The notes under the pieces: generated by a model
The model's input: only the letters and a program-made list of their open reading frames with translations
What the model was told of the DNA's origin: nothing
The model's database searches: none
Part shown: positions 1 to 9,815 of the stretch, piece by piece
Position numbering within the stretch: position 1 is the stretch's first letter
How the letters are laid out: every line of letters starts with the position of its first letter
Translations under genes and position numbers: made by a program
From: Aeromonas jandaei
GTDB taxonomy: Bacteria > Pseudomonadota > Gammaproteobacteria > Enterobacterales > Aeromonadaceae
Reading direction: 5' to 3'
Assembly: GCF_037890695.1 (NCBI RefSeq)
Contig: NZ_CP149571.1
Span: forward strand, 327,501-391,500
DNA: 64,000 bases

Positions 1-2561
1 ACTTTATCAAGTTCAACAAACCGCAGGATCGCCTGTTCGCCGGTCAGATCGATCGGATGTCCCGCTTTACCCTGCGCTACGAGGCGCTGGTCAACCAGCA
101 CAAGCGTCGTCGCAATCCGACCCGCGGTCTGGCCGGTGGCCGGGTCAGTCTGATCCCGCACCAACTCTATATTGCCCACGAGGTGGGTCACCGCTACGCC
201 CCGCGCGTACTGCTGGCCGATGAGGTTGGTCTGGGCAAGACCATCGAAGCGGGCATGATCATTCATCAGCAGCTGCTCTCCGGCCGCGCCCATCGGGTGC
301 TGATCCTGCTGCCCGAAACGCTCCAGCATCAGTGGCTGGTCGAGATGCTGCGCCGTTTCAACCTGCACTTCTCCCTGTTTGACGAGGAGCGCTGTATCGA
401 GGCATTCGCCGATGCGGAAAACCCCTTCGAGACCGAACAGCTGGTGATCTGCAGCCTCGATTTCCTGCGCAAGAAGCGTCGTCGCTTCGAGCAGGTGCTG
501 GAGGCCGAGTGGGATCTGCTGGTTGTCGATGAAGCACACCATCTGGAGTGGAGCGAAGAGGCGCCGAGCCGCGCCTATGAAATGGTGGAAGCGCTGGCCG
601 AACAGGTACCGGGCGTGCTGCTGCTGACCGCCACCCCGGATCAGCTGGGCCACCAGAGCCACTTTGCCCGTCTGCGCCTGCTCGACCCCGAGCGTTTCTA
701 CGACTACGACGCCTTCCTCGCCGAGGAGCAGGCCTATGGTCAGGTCGCCAGCGCCGCGCAAGAGCTGCTGGATGGCGAGACCCTGAGCGACAACGCCAAA
801 GCCATCCTGGCCGATCAACTGACCGGTCTGGATCTCGGCGATGCCGCCGCCCGTCAACAGGCGGTCGCCAAGCTGCTGGATCAGCACGGCACCGGTCGCG
901 TCCTGTTCCGCAACAGCCGCGCCAACATTCAGGGCTTCCCCGAGCGTCATCTCAACGTCTACCCCATGCCGCTGCCAGAGCAGTACAAAACCGCCATCAA
1001 GGTGATGGGCATGATGGGTGGCAATGGCGGCGATCTGCAGACCCGCGCCCTGCGCTACCTCTACCCCGAGAAGATCTTCCAGCAGTTTGAAGGCGACAGC
1101 GCCAGCTGGACCCAGTTCGACCCGCGTGTTGACTGGCTGCTGGAGCTGCTGATCTCTGCCCGTCAGCAGAAGGTGCTGGTGATCTGCTCCGAAGCGGCCA
1201 CCGCCATCGCGCTGGAAGAGGCCGTGCGCACCCGCGAGGGGATCCGCGCCGCCGTCTTCCACGAGGGGATGTCCATCCTCGAGCGGGACAAGGCGTCCGC
1301 CTATTTCGCTCAAGCTGAGGGGGGCGCCCAGGTGCTGCTCTGCTCCGAGATCGGCTCCGAAGGTCGCAACTTCCAGTTTGCCAGCCATCTGGTGTTGTTC
1401 GATCTGCCTCTTAACCCGGATCTGCTGGAGCAGCGGATCGGCCGTCTCGATCGTATCGGTCAGCAGAACACCGTCGAAATCCACGTTCCCTATCTGGAGG
1501 GTACCTCCCAGCGCGCCCTGCAGCTCTGGTATCACGATGGTCTGGACGCGTTCGAGCAGACCTGCCCGACCGCTCGTCCGGTATTCGAAGCGGTGCGTGA
1601 CGAGCTGTTCGAGCTGCTGGCCGCCAACACCGGTGATCAGGCGATACTCGAAGCACTGCTGACCCGCACCCGCGAACTGCACGAGCCGCTCAAGGCCAAG
1701 CTGGAACAGGGCCGCGATCGTCTGCTGGAGATCCACTCCAGCGGTGGCGAAGCTGCCAAACAGCTGGTCGAGAAGCTGGCCGCCGAAGATGACGACACCG
1801 GCATGATCTCCTTCGCCCTCAAGATGTTCGACGAGATCGGCGTCAATCAGGACGATCGCGGCGAGAACGCGCTGGTGCTGATGCCGGGCGATCACATGCT
1901 GGTGCCCAGCTTCCCGGGCCTGCCGCAAGACGGCATGACCATCACCTTTGATCGCACCACCGCCCTGTCGCGGGACGATATGTCGTTCCTCTCCTGGGAT
2001 CACCCCATGATGCGCGGCGGTATCGACCTGATCCTCGGCTCCGAGATCGGTGCCACCTCGGTCGCCCTGCTCAAGAACAAGGCGCTGCCGGTCGGTTCCA
2101 TCCTGCTGGAGCTGATCTTCGTCGCCGAGTCTGCGGCTCATCCCCAGCTTTACCGCTTCATGCCGCCGACACCGATCCGCCTGCTGATGGACAAAAACGG
2201 CAACAACCTCGGCGAGAAGGTGGCGTTCGATGCGTTCAACCGCCAGCTGACGCCGGTTAACCGCCACCTTGGTAGCAAGCTGGTGACTGCGTCCCAGCCG
2301 GTGATTCACGGTCTGATTGGCCAGGGTCAGGCGATTGCCGAAGAGCTGAAGGCCGGGATTGTCGACAAGGCCCGCGCCCAGATGGCGCAAACCCTGCAGC
2401 AGGATCTCGATCGTCTGGAGGCGCTCAAGGCGGTCAACCCGAACGTGCGCGACAGCGAGCTGGAATATCTGCGCAATCTGCAGGCAGAATTGCACCACCT
2501 GATCGACCAGACCCAGCTCAAGCTGGATGCCATCCGCTTTATTGTGGTGACCCATAACTGA
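1..2561 (+). CDS. rapA: RNA polymerase-associated ATPase RapA (5' end missing)
   Basis: SWI2/SNF2-family ATPase that binds core RNA polymerase and helps recycle it after transcription. The frame is open from base 3, so the N-terminal part (roughly 115 residues by comparison with a full length near 968) lies left of the window. Seen motifs: Walker A DEVGLGKT near base 220, a DEAH box near base 533, and the helicase motif [11 protein letters not shown] near base 1432. The C-terminal half matches the RapA-specific region. It is followed by rluA as in enterobacteria. The last codons (FIVVTHN) are repeated downstream in a second, non-coding copy, described separately. Confidence 0.97.
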   Translation, partial: FIKFNKPQDRLFAGQIDRMSRFTLRYEALVNQHKRRRNPTRGLAGGRVSLIPHQLYIAHEVGHRYAPRVLLADEVGLGKTIEAGMIIHQQLLSGRAHRVLILLPETLQHQWLVEMLRRFNLHFSLFDEERCIEAFADAENPFETEQLVICSLDFLRKKRRRFEQVLEAEWDLLVVDEAHHLEWSEEAPSRAYEMVEALAEQVPGVLLLTATPDQLGHQSHFARLRLLDPERFYDYDAFLAEEQAYGQVASAAQELLDGETLSDNAKAILADQLTGLDLGDAAARQQAVAKLLDQHGTGRVLFRNSRANIQGFPERHLNVYPMPLPEQYKTAIKVMGMMGGNGGDLQTRALRYLYPEKIFQQFEGDSASWTQFDPRVDWLLELLISARQQKVLVICSEAATAIALEEAVRTREGIRAAVFHEGMSILERDKASAYFAQAEGGAQVLLCSEIGSEGRNFQFASHLVLFDLPLNPDLLEQRIGRLDRIGQQNTVEIHVPYLEGTSQRALQLWYHDGLDAFEQTCPTARPVFEAVRDELFELLAANTGDQAILEALLTRTRELHEPLKAKLEQGRDRLLEIHSSGGEAAKQLVEKLAAEDDDTGMISFALKMFDEIGVNQDDRGENALVLMPGDHMLVPSFPGLPQDGMTITFDRTTALSRDDMSFLSWDHPMMRGGIDLILGSEIGATSVALLKNKALPVGSILLELIFVAESAAHPQLYRFMPPTPIRLLMDKNGNNLGEKVAFDAFNRQLTPVNRHLGSKLVTASQPVIHGLIGQGQAIAEELKAGIVDKARAQMAQTLQQDLDRLEALKAVNPNVRDSELEYLRNLQAELHHLIDQTQLKLDAIRFIVVTHN

Positions 2562-2636
2562 TAAAACGGTGACATGGCCAAACCCAACGCAAGTTGGCTG
2601 CCATGCACTTTTTATCGTGGTAACCCATAACTGATG
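2530..2636. repeat. Duplicated rapA 3' end with inverted repeat between copies
   Basis: The last 34 bases of rapA (2530-2563) recur at 2601-2636 with mostly synonymous differences and one extra T: both copies can spell FIVVTHN-stop. Between them is an inverted repeat (CATGGC 2574-2579 with GCCATG 2601-2606; CCAAC with GTTGG inside). The second copy codes for nothing. It may be the tail of a former rapA allele left by recombination, or the footprint of a small element. Confidence 0.7.
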
Positions 2637-2662
2637 GGGGCTTGCCCCCGCTTTGACCAAAG

Positions 2663-3331
2663 ATGCGAGACGCTATGTTTGTATACTCACCGCCCCTGGA
2701 ACCCTGGCTCGATATCCTGTTCAAGGACAAGGACATCATGGTGGTCAACAAGCCCACTGGCCTGCTGAGCGTCCCCGGGCGCGGCCCCGAGAACGAAGAC
2801 AGCGTGCTCCATCGGGTCAAGCAGCAGCACCCCAAGGCGGCTGCCGCCCATCGCCTCGACATGGCGACCACCGGCGTGCTGGTGATCCCGCTCAACCCCA
2901 ACTCCCACCGGGAGCTGAGCCGGCAATTCCGCGAGCGGGAGACCGAGAAGCACTACCTCGCCTGGGTGTGGGGTGAACCGGAGCTGGATGCGGGCGAAGT
3001 GGATCTGCCGCTCTGCGTCGACTGGCCCAACCGGCCGAAGCAGAAGGTGGATTTTGAGGAGGGGCGTCATGCCCTGACCCTGTGGCAGAAGCTGAAGGTG
3101 GAGAATGGCAACAGCCTGATCAAGCTGATCCCGATTACCGGTCGCTCCCATCAGCTGCGGGTTCATATGCTGGAGCTGGGTCACCCCATCCTTGGCGATA
3201 ACCTCTACGCCAACCCGGATGCGCTGGCGGCGGCACCGCACCTTTATCTGCATGCGGCCAGCCTGACCATCAGCCACCCCCGCAGCGGCGAGCGGATGAC
3301 CTTCGAGGCGCCAGCCCCTTTCCCGGTCTGA
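2663..3331 (+). CDS. rluA: Pseudouridine synthase RluA (23S rRNA / tRNA)
   Basis: Converts uridine to pseudouridine at 23S rRNA position 746 and tRNA position 32 in E. coli. The protein is 222 residues, the normal size. It has the catalytic HRLDMATTG motif (Asp of RLD) near residue 64 and the family motif ITGRSHQLRVHM near residue 157. There is no separate S4 domain, as expected for RluA. A second ATG at 2675 is also possible; neither start has a strong ribosome binding site. It lies just after rapA, the usual neighbour, and ends before a strong terminator. Confidence 0.95.
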   Translation: MRDAMFVYSPPLEPWLDILFKDKDIMVVNKPTGLLSVPGRGPENEDSVLHRVKQQHPKAAAAHRLDMATTGVLVIPLNPNSHRELSRQFRERETEKHYLAWVWGEPELDAGEVDLPLCVDWPNRPKQKVDFEEGRHALTLWQKLKVENGNSLIKLIPITGRSHQLRVHMLELGHPILGDNLYANPDALAAAPHLYLHAASLTISHPRSGERMTFEAPAPFPV

Positions 3332-3358
3332 GCCAGCCAGGTAACAGCCCAATAAAAA

Positions 3359-3391
3359 GAAAGCCCCCATCGAGAGATGGGGGCTTTTTTA
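3359..3391. terminator. Bidirectional terminator between rluA and the yjfB-like gene
   Basis: A perfect stem AAGCCCCCAT / ATGGGGGCTT with a six-base loop, followed by TTTTTT on the plus strand and by a T-rich run on the minus strand. It can serve both convergent genes. Confidence 0.9.
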
Positions 3392-3395
3392 TCGC

Positions 3396-3584
3396 TCAGA
3401 CGCGGATATCGATATTGCTTCCGAGGGAAGCGCTGGCCGATGTCGGCGCAGCCGGAGCGGATTGCGCTGCGGTTTGCAGCAATTTCAGTGCGGATTCGCC
3501 CTCTTGGGTCTGCTGTTTTTTGGCCAGACTGGCCGCCATCAACGCAGAACCGAACGACGCATTTGCAGAGCTGGATATGTCCAT
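3396..3584 (-). CDS. Small YjfB-type putative motility protein
   Basis: A 62-residue protein beginning MDISSSANASFGSALMAASL and ending SLGSNIDIRV, which is the layout of the YjfB putative motility family (a conserved start, a Lys/Gln-rich middle and a C-terminal LGxNIDxRV). Function is not established. A strong ribosome binding site (AGGAGGT, 3588-3594 on the minus strand) supports the start at 3584. A sigma-28-like promoter lies about 23 bases upstream of the ATG, which agrees with a flagellar link. No flagellar genes are adjacent. Confidence 0.75.
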   Translation of the reverse strand: MDISSSANASFGSALMAASLAKKQQTQEGESALKLLQTAAQSAPAAPTSASASLGSNIDIRV

Positions 3585-3606
3585 AGGTTACCTCCTGCAC
3601 CAAAGA

Positions 3607-3633
3607 GTATCGGCCGCCCTCAGCCAGACATGA
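3607..3633 (-). promoter_or_regulatory. Candidate sigma-28 (FliA) promoter of the yjfB-like gene
   Basis: Read on the minus strand: TCATGTCT, 11 bases, then GCCGATAC. The -10 matches the FliA box GCCGATAA in 7 of 8 positions; the -35 is a weaker match to TAAAGTTT, at the standard spacing. The predicted start is about 16 bases before the ATG at 3584. Confidence 0.5.
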
Positions 3634-3763
3634 GCAATCAATGGACAATAATCCGAACCGGGGCCCGTTTTCATGTCGGTCGTGCGAACGCTGCGGAAGG
3701 GATAAATCGCCCCGAAACCGCGCCAGCTGGGCGTTTTGAGGGGTCATCAGCCATTCGATAAGC

Positions 3764-3789
3764 AAATGATGAAAGCCATATCATTTGAA
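3764..3789. repeat. Inverted repeat downstream of the acetyltransferase gene
   Basis: Perfect arms CAAATGAT and ATCATTTG separated by about ten bases. It lies 40 bases beyond the stop of the minus-strand acetyltransferase gene, with T-rich sequence around it, so it may act in termination. The rest of 3634-3830 shows nothing I recognise. Confidence 0.4.
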
Positions 3790-3830
3790 AAATAAATGAT
3801 AAAAAGCGCCACCAAGCCCCTCGAAAATGC

Positions 3831-4424
3831 CTATTCGAGGCCCGCAAGCTCCTCTGCCGTCATCGCCCGCAATACCCGACAGGGGTTGCCGGCTGCCACC
3901 ACGTTGGCGGGCACATCTTTGGTCACCACCGAACCGGCGCCGATGACGCTGTTGTCCCCGATGGTGACGCCGGGGCAGATAACCGTGCTGCCGCCGATCC
4001 AGACGTTGTGGCCGATCCGCACCGGCTTGCCGAACTCGACCCCCCTGATGCGCGGCGCCACCGCCACCGGGTGAGCGGCGGTGTAGATCTGCACCCCGGG
4101 CGCCAGCAGCACGTTGTCGCCGATGTGCACCTCACAGACGTCGAGGATGGTACAGCCCACGTTGGCGTAGAAGTTCTCGCCGACGAAGATGTTGGCGCCA
4201 TAGTCGCAGAAGAATGGCGGATTGATGGCGCACTCGTTGCCACGTCCACCGAGCAGCTCGTGCAGCAAAGCATCCCGCACCGGTTTCTCCTGCCAGCTGG
4301 TGTTGAAGGTGTGATAGAGCCTGCGGCAGCGCTCGCGCGCCGCTTTCAGCTCGGGATTGCCCGCATCATAAGGTTCCCCCGCCACCATCTTCTGCCACTC
4401 GGCACCACGTACCACCTTCTCCAT
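3831..4424 (-). CDS. maa: Maltose/galactoside O-acetyltransferase-like protein
   Basis: A 197-residue member of the left-handed beta-helix acetyltransferase family that moves acetyl from acetyl-CoA onto a sugar hydroxyl; Maa and LacA are the closest known types. It has the N-terminal maltose-acetyltransferase region, then hexapeptide repeats through VRIGHNVWIGGSTVICPGVT. The expected catalytic His is in YTAAHP near residue 114. Only three bases separate its start (4424) from the stop of treC, so it is the last gene of the trehalose operon. That suggests it acetylates surplus glucose or maltose produced there; the true substrate is not known. Confidence 0.88.
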   Translation of the reverse strand: MEKVVRGAEWQKMVAGEPYDAGNPELKAARERCRRLYHTFNTSWQEKPVRDALLHELLGGRGNECAINPPFFCDYGANIFVGENFYANVGCTILDVCEVHIGDNVLLAPGVQIYTAAHPVAVAPRIRGVEFGKPVRIGHNVWIGGSTVICPGVTIGDNSVIGAGSVVTKDVPANVVAAGNPCRVLRAMTAEELAGLE

Positions 4425-4427
4425 TAC

Positions 4428-6089
4428 CTACTCCATCAGCCAGATCAGGGATTCATAAGGGCGCAGCATACCCGATTGCGGTTGGGCCGGGCTATCCGGG
4501 TAGTTGCCGAGCAGCAGCCGACCTTGCCCGCTTTGCAGCTCGGCAGGCAAGGCAAACTCCACCGGCTCGCCGTAGAAGTTGCTCACCACCAGCAGGGTCT
4601 GACCGTTGGCGCGGCGGGCATAGGCCCAGATCTGCGGGTGCCCGGTCAGCAGCTCCTGATAATCCCCCTGGGTGAAGATGGGGTGCGCCTTGCGCAGGGC
4701 GATGAGATCCCGATAGTGCCAGAACACCGAGTGCTGGTCGGCCAGCGCCGCCTCGGCGTTGATCCCGGAATAGTTGGCAGCTGGCTTGAGCCAGGGCGTC
4801 CCTTGGGTGAAACCGGCATTGGGGGCGGCGCTCCACTGCATCGGGGTGCGCGAGTTGTCGCGGGACTTGGCGCCGAGAATGGCGAGGATCTCGGCCTCGC
4901 TCATCCCTTCGGCCTGCTTGATGGCGAAGATGTTGCGGCTCTCCACATCCTGATAGTCATCGATGCGCTGATAGCCGGGGTTGGTCATGCCGATCTCCTC
5001 CCCCTGATAGATGTAGGGGGTGCCCTGCAAACCGTGCAGCGTACTGGCCAGCATCTTGGCGGCCACGACTCTATGCTCGCCCTCGTCACCGAAACGGGAG
5101 ACGATGCGCGGCTGATCGTGGTTGCACCAGAACAGCGCCGACCACCCCTTGCCGTGCATGCCGCTCTGCCAGTGGTTGAAGATGCGCTTGAGTTCGAGGA
5201 AATCGAACGGCGCCTTGGTCCACTTGTCGCCGTTGGGGTAATCCACCTTCAGATGGTGGAAGTTGAACACCATGGAGAGCTCGGAGCCATCGAGGGCACC
5301 ATAGCGCTGGCAGTGCTCCAGCGAAGTAGAGGACATCTCCCCCACCGTCATGGCCCCCACCGGCGCAAACACGTCGCGGCTCACGTCCTGCAGGAATTCG
5401 TGGATGCGCGGCCCGTCGGTATAGAAGCGGCGGCCATCGCCAATCTCGTCGTTCGGGAACGCCTGATCCTTGGAGATAAGGTTGATGACGTCGAGGCGGA
5501 AACCGTCCACCCCCTTTTTGGCCCAGAAGTGGATGATGTTTTTCACCTCGGCGCGCACCGCCGGGTTTTCCCAGTTGAGATCCGCCTGCTCACGGGCAAA
5601 CAGGTGCAGGTAGTATTGACCGGTGATCTCATCGAGCTCCCAGGCGCTGCCACCAAACTTGGATTGCCAGTTGTTGGGCACGCCGCCATCCACCGGATCG
5701 CGCCAGATGTAGTAGTCGCGGTAGGGGCTGTTCTTGTCCCCCAGCGCCGACTTGAACCAGGCGTGCTCGGTAGAGGTGTGGTTGACCACGATATCCATCA
5801 CGATGCGGATGTCGCGCGCGTGGGCAGCGGCCAGCAGCGCCTCGAAATCAGCCATGGTGCCGTAGGCGGGGTCGATTGAGTAGTAGTCGGCGATGTCGTA
5901 GCCGTTGTCCACCTGCGGCGAGACGTAAACCGGGGTCAGCCAGAGGGCATCGACCCCCAGCGTCTTGAGGTAATCGAGGCGGGCCATGATCCCCTTGAGA
6001 TCACCGGTGCCACGGGCAGCGGAATCCTGAAAGCTCTTGGGATAGATCTGGTAAATCACGGCGCTCTGCCACCAGGGTGTTTGGCTCAT
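4428..6089 (-). CDS. treC: Trehalose-6-phosphate hydrolase
   Basis: Cytoplasmic GH13 enzyme that splits trehalose 6-phosphate into glucose and glucose 6-phosphate. I chose the ATG at 6089 ([20 protein letters not shown]), giving 553 residues; an in-frame GTG lies 18 bases upstream. Visible GH13 motifs are [19 protein letters not shown] (nucleophile Asp), VGEMSST (acid Glu) and NHDQPR. It lies 67 bases after treB, its transport partner, and directly before the acetyltransferase gene. Confidence 0.97.
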   Translation of the reverse strand: MSQTPWWQSAVIYQIYPKSFQDSAARGTGDLKGIMARLDYLKTLGVDALWLTPVYVSPQVDNGYDIADYYSIDPAYGTMADFEALLAAAHARDIRIVMDIVVNHTSTEHAWFKSALGDKNSPYRDYYIWRDPVDGGVPNNWQSKFGGSAWELDEITGQYYLHLFAREQADLNWENPAVRAEVKNIIHFWAKKGVDGFRLDVINLISKDQAFPNDEIGDGRRFYTDGPRIHEFLQDVSRDVFAPVGAMTVGEMSSTSLEHCQRYGALDGSELSMVFNFHHLKVDYPNGDKWTKAPFDFLELKRIFNHWQSGMHGKGWSALFWCNHDQPRIVSRFGDEGEHRVVAAKMLASTLHGLQGTPYIYQGEEIGMTNPGYQRIDDYQDVESRNIFAIKQAEGMSEAEILAILGAKSRDNSRTPMQWSAAPNAGFTQGTPWLKPAANYSGINAEAALADQHSVFWHYRDLIALRKAHPIFTQGDYQELLTGHPQIWAYARRANGQTLLVVSNFYGEPVEFALPAELQSGQGRLLLGNYPDSPAQPQSGMLRPYESLIWLME

Positions 6090-6156
6090 GGCTCTTTCTC
6101 TTGTCACAAATTGAAATGGGAGAGGGCGACCCGTTGGGTCGCCCTGACAATCAGAT

Positions 6157-7587
6157 TCAGGCGCTGGCTTCGGCCAGCTTGCCAGCCGCTTGCTGGCGCT
6201 TGTAGACCAGCAGGGTCAGCACCACCGGCACCACGATGGCGACCAGCATGGCGAGGGAGTAAACCGCCCAGTATTGCGGCTGGATGGAGAGGATGCCCGG
6301 CAGGCCGCCTACCCCGATGCCGTTCGCCATCACCCCAGCGAAACCGCAGATGAGGGCAGCAAGGCTCGAGCCCACCATGGCGCACAGCATGGGGAACTTG
6401 TACTTGAGGTTGATACCGTACATCGCCGGTTCGGTCACCCCGAGATAGGCGGAGATAGCGGCAGGTACCGAGATCTCCCGCTCGTTCTCCTTGCGGCTAA
6501 TCAGAATGATGCCGACGACCGCAGAAGCCTGAGCGATGTTGGAGAGGGCGATGAGCGGCCAAATCGGGGTGCCGCCCATGCTCTGCATCAGTTGCAGATC
6601 CACCGCGTTGGTGGTGTGGTGGATGCCGGTGATGACCAGCGGCGCGTAGAGGAAACCGAACAGGGCAGCACCGATAGGGGCGAAGGAGCCGGTCATGGCG
6701 GCCTTGGCAGCGAAGCCGACGCCCTCACCAATCCAGCGCCCGAACGGGCCGATAAAGGCGTGGGCCACGATCACCGCCAGCAGCAGAGAAACGAACGGCA
6801 CAATCACCAGATAGAGATAGGCCGGAATGATCCGCTTGAGGTTGGTCTCTACCCAGGCGAGGAAGACACCCGCCAGCAGCGCCGGAATGACCTGCGCCTG
6901 ATAACCCACCTTCTGGATCACGAACAGACCGAAGTCCCACACCTCGGGAGTCTGCTGGCCGATGCCGTAGGCGTTCATCAACTGTGGCGACACCAGCGTG
7001 ATACCGAGCACGATACCGAGGATCTCGGAGCCGCCCATCTTCTTCACCGCAGACCAGCAGACGCCGACCGGCAGGAAGTGGAAGATCGCTTCGCCCAGCA
7101 GCCAGAGGAAGGCGTGCACCTGAGCCCAGAACTGGCTGATCTCGGTGAGGGTGTGAGTGCCATCGTCGAACATCTTGATGTCGCCGATGACGTTGCGAAA
7201 GCCCAGGATCAAACCACCGGTGATGATGGCGGGCAGCAGCGGCACGAAGATCTCCGCCAGATGGGAGATGCCCCGCTCCAGCGGGTTCATGTTCTGGCGC
7301 GCAGCCTGCTTGGCGGCCTCCTTGCTGCCACCGCTGACGCCGAGCTGCTCGGTCAGCGCCTTGTACCACTGCTCCACCTCGTTGCCGATCACCACCTGGA
7401 ACTGACCGCCCTGGGTGAAGCTTCCCTTCACCGCCGGGATGGTTTCGATGGCCTTGCTGTCGGCCTTGGCCGGATCGTTCAGGACGAAGCGCAACCGGGT
7501 CAGACAGTGGCTGACGGTGGCGATGTTCTCCTTGCCGCCGATCTTGTCGATCAGGGTGGCAAGCTGCTGTGCGTTGATCTTGGACAT
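6157..7587 (-). CDS. treB: Trehalose-specific PTS enzyme IIBC
   Basis: Inner-membrane permease that takes up trehalose and phosphorylates it. Start at 7587 (MSKINAQQLATLIDKIGGKE), with AGAGGGAAG ahead of it, gives 476 residues. The N-terminal EIIB domain has the phosphorylated Cys in SHCLTRLRF near residue 27, and the long C-terminal EIIC domain has about ten membrane segments. There is no EIIA domain, so phosphate must come from a separate glucose-type EIIA, as in E. coli. A longer reading frame reaches 7707 but its extra 40 residues are not family-like. Confidence 0.97.
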   Translation of the reverse strand: MSKINAQQLATLIDKIGGKENIATVSHCLTRLRFVLNDPAKADSKAIETIPAVKGSFTQGGQFQVVIGNEVEQWYKALTEQLGVSGGSKEAAKQAARQNMNPLERGISHLAEIFVPLLPAIITGGLILGFRNVIGDIKMFDDGTHTLTEISQFWAQVHAFLWLLGEAIFHFLPVGVCWSAVKKMGGSEILGIVLGITLVSPQLMNAYGIGQQTPEVWDFGLFVIQKVGYQAQVIPALLAGVFLAWVETNLKRIIPAYLYLVIVPFVSLLLAVIVAHAFIGPFGRWIGEGVGFAAKAAMTGSFAPIGAALFGFLYAPLVITGIHHTTNAVDLQLMQSMGGTPIWPLIALSNIAQASAVVGIILISRKENEREISVPAAISAYLGVTEPAMYGINLKYKFPMLCAMVGSSLAALICGFAGVMANGIGVGGLPGILSIQPQYWAVYSLAMLVAIVVPVVLTLLVYKRQQAAGKLAEASA

Positions 7588-7664
7588 GGGTCTTCCCTCT
7601 GTGACGCCATTGAATAGTGGTCTGCATCGCCCTTGCGAGCCACTCTTTGGGCTCGAGCGTTTTT

Positions 7665-7676
7665 GGTATCGTTCCC
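7665..7676. promoter_or_regulatory. Second, imperfect TreR-type operator
   Basis: GGTATCGTTCCC matches the 12-base palindrome at 7711-7722 in 9 of 12 positions. The centres are 46 bases apart and both lie upstream of treB. Two spaced sites suit a LacI-family repressor. Confidence 0.5.
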
Positions 7677-7710
7677 ATTTAGCATGCCAACAATCTTGCC
7701 AGATCAAAAT

Positions 7711-7722
7711 GGGAACGTTCCC
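7711..7722. promoter_or_regulatory. TreR operator, treB promoter region
   Basis: Perfect palindrome GGGAACGTTCCC, with flanking ATT/AAT extending the symmetry. It has the central CG of LacI/GalR-family sites and lies between treB and the LacI-family gene treR. A CRP-like sequence (7727-7742; TGTGACGATGACCACG on the minus strand) lies just upstream relative to treB. Confidence 0.7.
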
Positions 7723-7779
7723 AATTCGTGGTCATCGTCACAAAAAGCGCGTTTTTTGTTCAGTCCGGAGTGATGGGGG

Positions 7780-8727
7780 TCACAGGGTACGGCAGGGGGC
7801 TATGGTCGCCAGCGGCGGCTGATCCTGTTCGATCTGGCCGAGCAGCTGCCGCGCCGCCTGCTCCCCTGCCCCCTTGTAACCGAGATCCAGAGTGAGGGCG
7901 TTGGGGAAGAGGAAGGTAAACATGGGGTTGTTGCCAAGGCCGGTCACCAGCACCTCGCTACGCCCTTGTTCTTGCAGGTATTTTGCCGCACCGATGGCGA
8001 GGGTGTCGCTGGCGCAGACCAGCGCGCCGGTAGTCGGAGTGAGCAGCTCGGCAGCCAACCGGTAGCCGCTCTGCAGGCTAAGATCGCCGAGGGCGCTGCG
8101 CGCAGCTAACCCCTGCTCGGCGCAGTAGCCGAGGTAGGCGTCGAGCCGGCGCTGGCCGGTGGTGAGGTCGGCAGTATCCACCCCCAGATAGGCGATATCG
8201 CGGATACCACGGGCAGCGAGCTGGCCCAGCATGGTACGCACCGCCCCGACATCGTCAAAGCAGACCGAGGAGAAACCGGGATATTCGCGGGCAACCAGCA
8301 CCAGCTTGTCCCTGAGCGGCGCCATGGCGGCATAGTCGAGATCGTTGAAGGCGAACAGGATGATGCCATCCACTCCGCGCCGCTCCAGCACCGCCAGATG
8401 CTCCTGTACCTTGGCGGGGGAGAACTTGCTCTCCATCAGCACGGCGTCGTAGCCGCGCTGGTAGAGGGTCTCCAGCATGCCGCGCACTGCCTGATTCTCC
8501 GAGCTGGAGTCGAGCCGCGAGACGATGATCCCCACCACCTGCTGGCTCTGGCTGCGCATGGCCCGCGCCGACTTGCTCGGCACGAAGCCATGCTCGGCGA
8601 TGATCTGCTCCACCCGCTCGCGGGTCTCCTGCTTCACTTTGGGATCCTGATTGAGCACCCGGGAAACAGTCGACTTGCCGACCCCCGAGAGGCGGGCGAT
8701 ATCGAGGATGGTCAGTTTCTTGTCCAT
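7780..8727 (-). CDS. treR: Trehalose operon repressor, LacI family
   Basis: 315 residues from the ATG at 8727. The N-terminal helix-turn-helix LTILDIARLSGVGKSTVSRV is typical of LacI/GalR proteins and very like E. coli TreR, which senses trehalose 6-phosphate. The remainder is a periplasmic-binding-type ligand domain. It lies upstream of treB on the same strand, 192 bases away, with the operators in between. The ribosome binding site is weak; an in-frame upstream start at 8772 would add 15 residues that do not look family-like. Confidence 0.93.
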   Translation of the reverse strand: MDKKLTILDIARLSGVGKSTVSRVLNQDPKVKQETRERVEQIIAEHGFVPSKSARAMRSQSQQVVGIIVSRLDSSSENQAVRGMLETLYQRGYDAVLMESKFSPAKVQEHLAVLERRGVDGIILFAFNDLDYAAMAPLRDKLVLVAREYPGFSSVCFDDVGAVRTMLGQLAARGIRDIAYLGVDTADLTTGQRRLDAYLGYCAEQGLAARSALGDLSLQSGYRLAAELLTPTTGALVCASDTLAIGAAKYLQEQGRSEVLVTGLGNNPMFTFLFPNALTLDLGYKGAGEQAARQLLGQIEQDQPPLATIAPCRTL

Positions 8728-8864
8728 GGATTGACTCACTGGGGCTTGGCGCAGGCGGTGGAAATTGCCCACATTGTTGTGATTAACCCCTGTGAATACA
8801 AGCCCATGGCGTTAGAATGCCCTTTTTGCCCCGCTTCGGACGGCGCATCAGGAGGACGCCCACC

Positions 8865-9815
8865 ATGGATCTGCTGGCCAGTCTGCTCTTCTCCCTCTCC
8901 ATCACAGGTTCCATCTGCGTGATCCTGCTGCTCGGCATCTGGCTCAAACGGCTGGGGCTGCTGCCGGAGCCCTTTACCGAATCCGCCTCCCGGCTGGTGT
9001 TTCAGGTCACCCTGCCCGCCCTGCTCTTTCTCAGCATTCTTGGCACCAACTTCGCCACCATGCCGAGCCCCTGGTTTATCGGTTACGGCCTGCTCGCCAC
9101 CGTCGCCAGCTATCTGGTGCTGGAGCTGCTGGCGGGCCGCTTTATCGGCGAGCAGCGACTGCGCGGCATCTTCGTGCAGGGGAGTTTTCGCGGCAACAGC
9201 GCCATCATAGGGCTCGCCTACGTGCAGAACGCCTATGGCCACGAGGGGCTGGGGGCTGCAGCGCTCTACGTCGGCGCGGTCACCGTGCTCTACAACATCC
9301 TCGCGGTCATCACCCTCACCCGCAGCCTCGGCGGCGCCACCGGCATCCGCCCCATCCTGCTCGGCATCATCAAGAATCCGCTCATCATCGCCATCGTGGC
9401 GGCCCTGCCCTTCAGCCTGCTCGGCATCAAGATGCCGCAGCTGCTGCTCACCACTGGCGGCTACTTCGCCAACATGACGTTGCCGCTGGCGCTGCTCTGC
9501 ACCGGCGCCTCCCTCAGTCTTGGCGCCCTGCGCGGCGGGGCGGCGCTGACCGGCTGGGCCAGCGTGATGCGGCTCTGCCTCATTCCTGCGGTGTTCACTC
9601 TGGGGGCAGCCCTGCTCGGCTTCAGCCATCTGGAGCTCGGCATCCTGTTTCTTATCAGCGCTACCCCGACTGCCGCCGCCAGCTATGTGATGACCCGCGC
9701 CATGGGGGGCGACAGCGTGCTGGCAGCAAACATCATCGCCACCACCACCCTGGGGTCGCTAATTACTACCAGCCTCGGGGCGACTCTGATGAATTACCTC
9801 GGTCTGATGTACTGA
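8865..9815 (+). CDS. AEC-family permease (auxin efflux carrier type)
   Basis: 316-residue integral membrane protein with about ten hydrophobic segments; the family includes malonate, malate and auxin carriers, and the substrate here is unknown. An AGGAGG sequence before the ATG at 8865 fixes the start. It is divergent from treR and its product has no clear link to trehalose. Its final 14 codons (LGATLMNYLGLMY-stop) are followed 111 bases later by a divergent copy, described separately. Confidence 0.88.
   Translation: MDLLASLLFSLSITGSICVILLLGIWLKRLGLLPEPFTESASRLVFQVTLPALLFLSILGTNFATMPSPWFIGYGLLATVASYLVLELLAGRFIGEQRLRGIFVQGSFRGNSAIIGLAYVQNAYGHEGLGAAALYVGAVTVLYNILAVITLTRSLGGATGIRPILLGIIKNPLIIAIVAALPFSLLGIKMPQLLLTTGGYFANMTLPLALLCTGASLSLGALRGGAALTGWASVMRLCLIPAVFTLGAALLGFSHLELGILFLISATPTAAASYVMTRAMGGDSVLAANIIATTTLGSLITTSLGATLMNYLGLMY

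Noticed and set aside
4008..5879. 623-residue reading frame on the plus strand
   Set aside because: It is the antisense of treC and the acetyltransferase gene; it has no ribosome binding site or family motifs, and long antisense frames are common in GC-rich genes.
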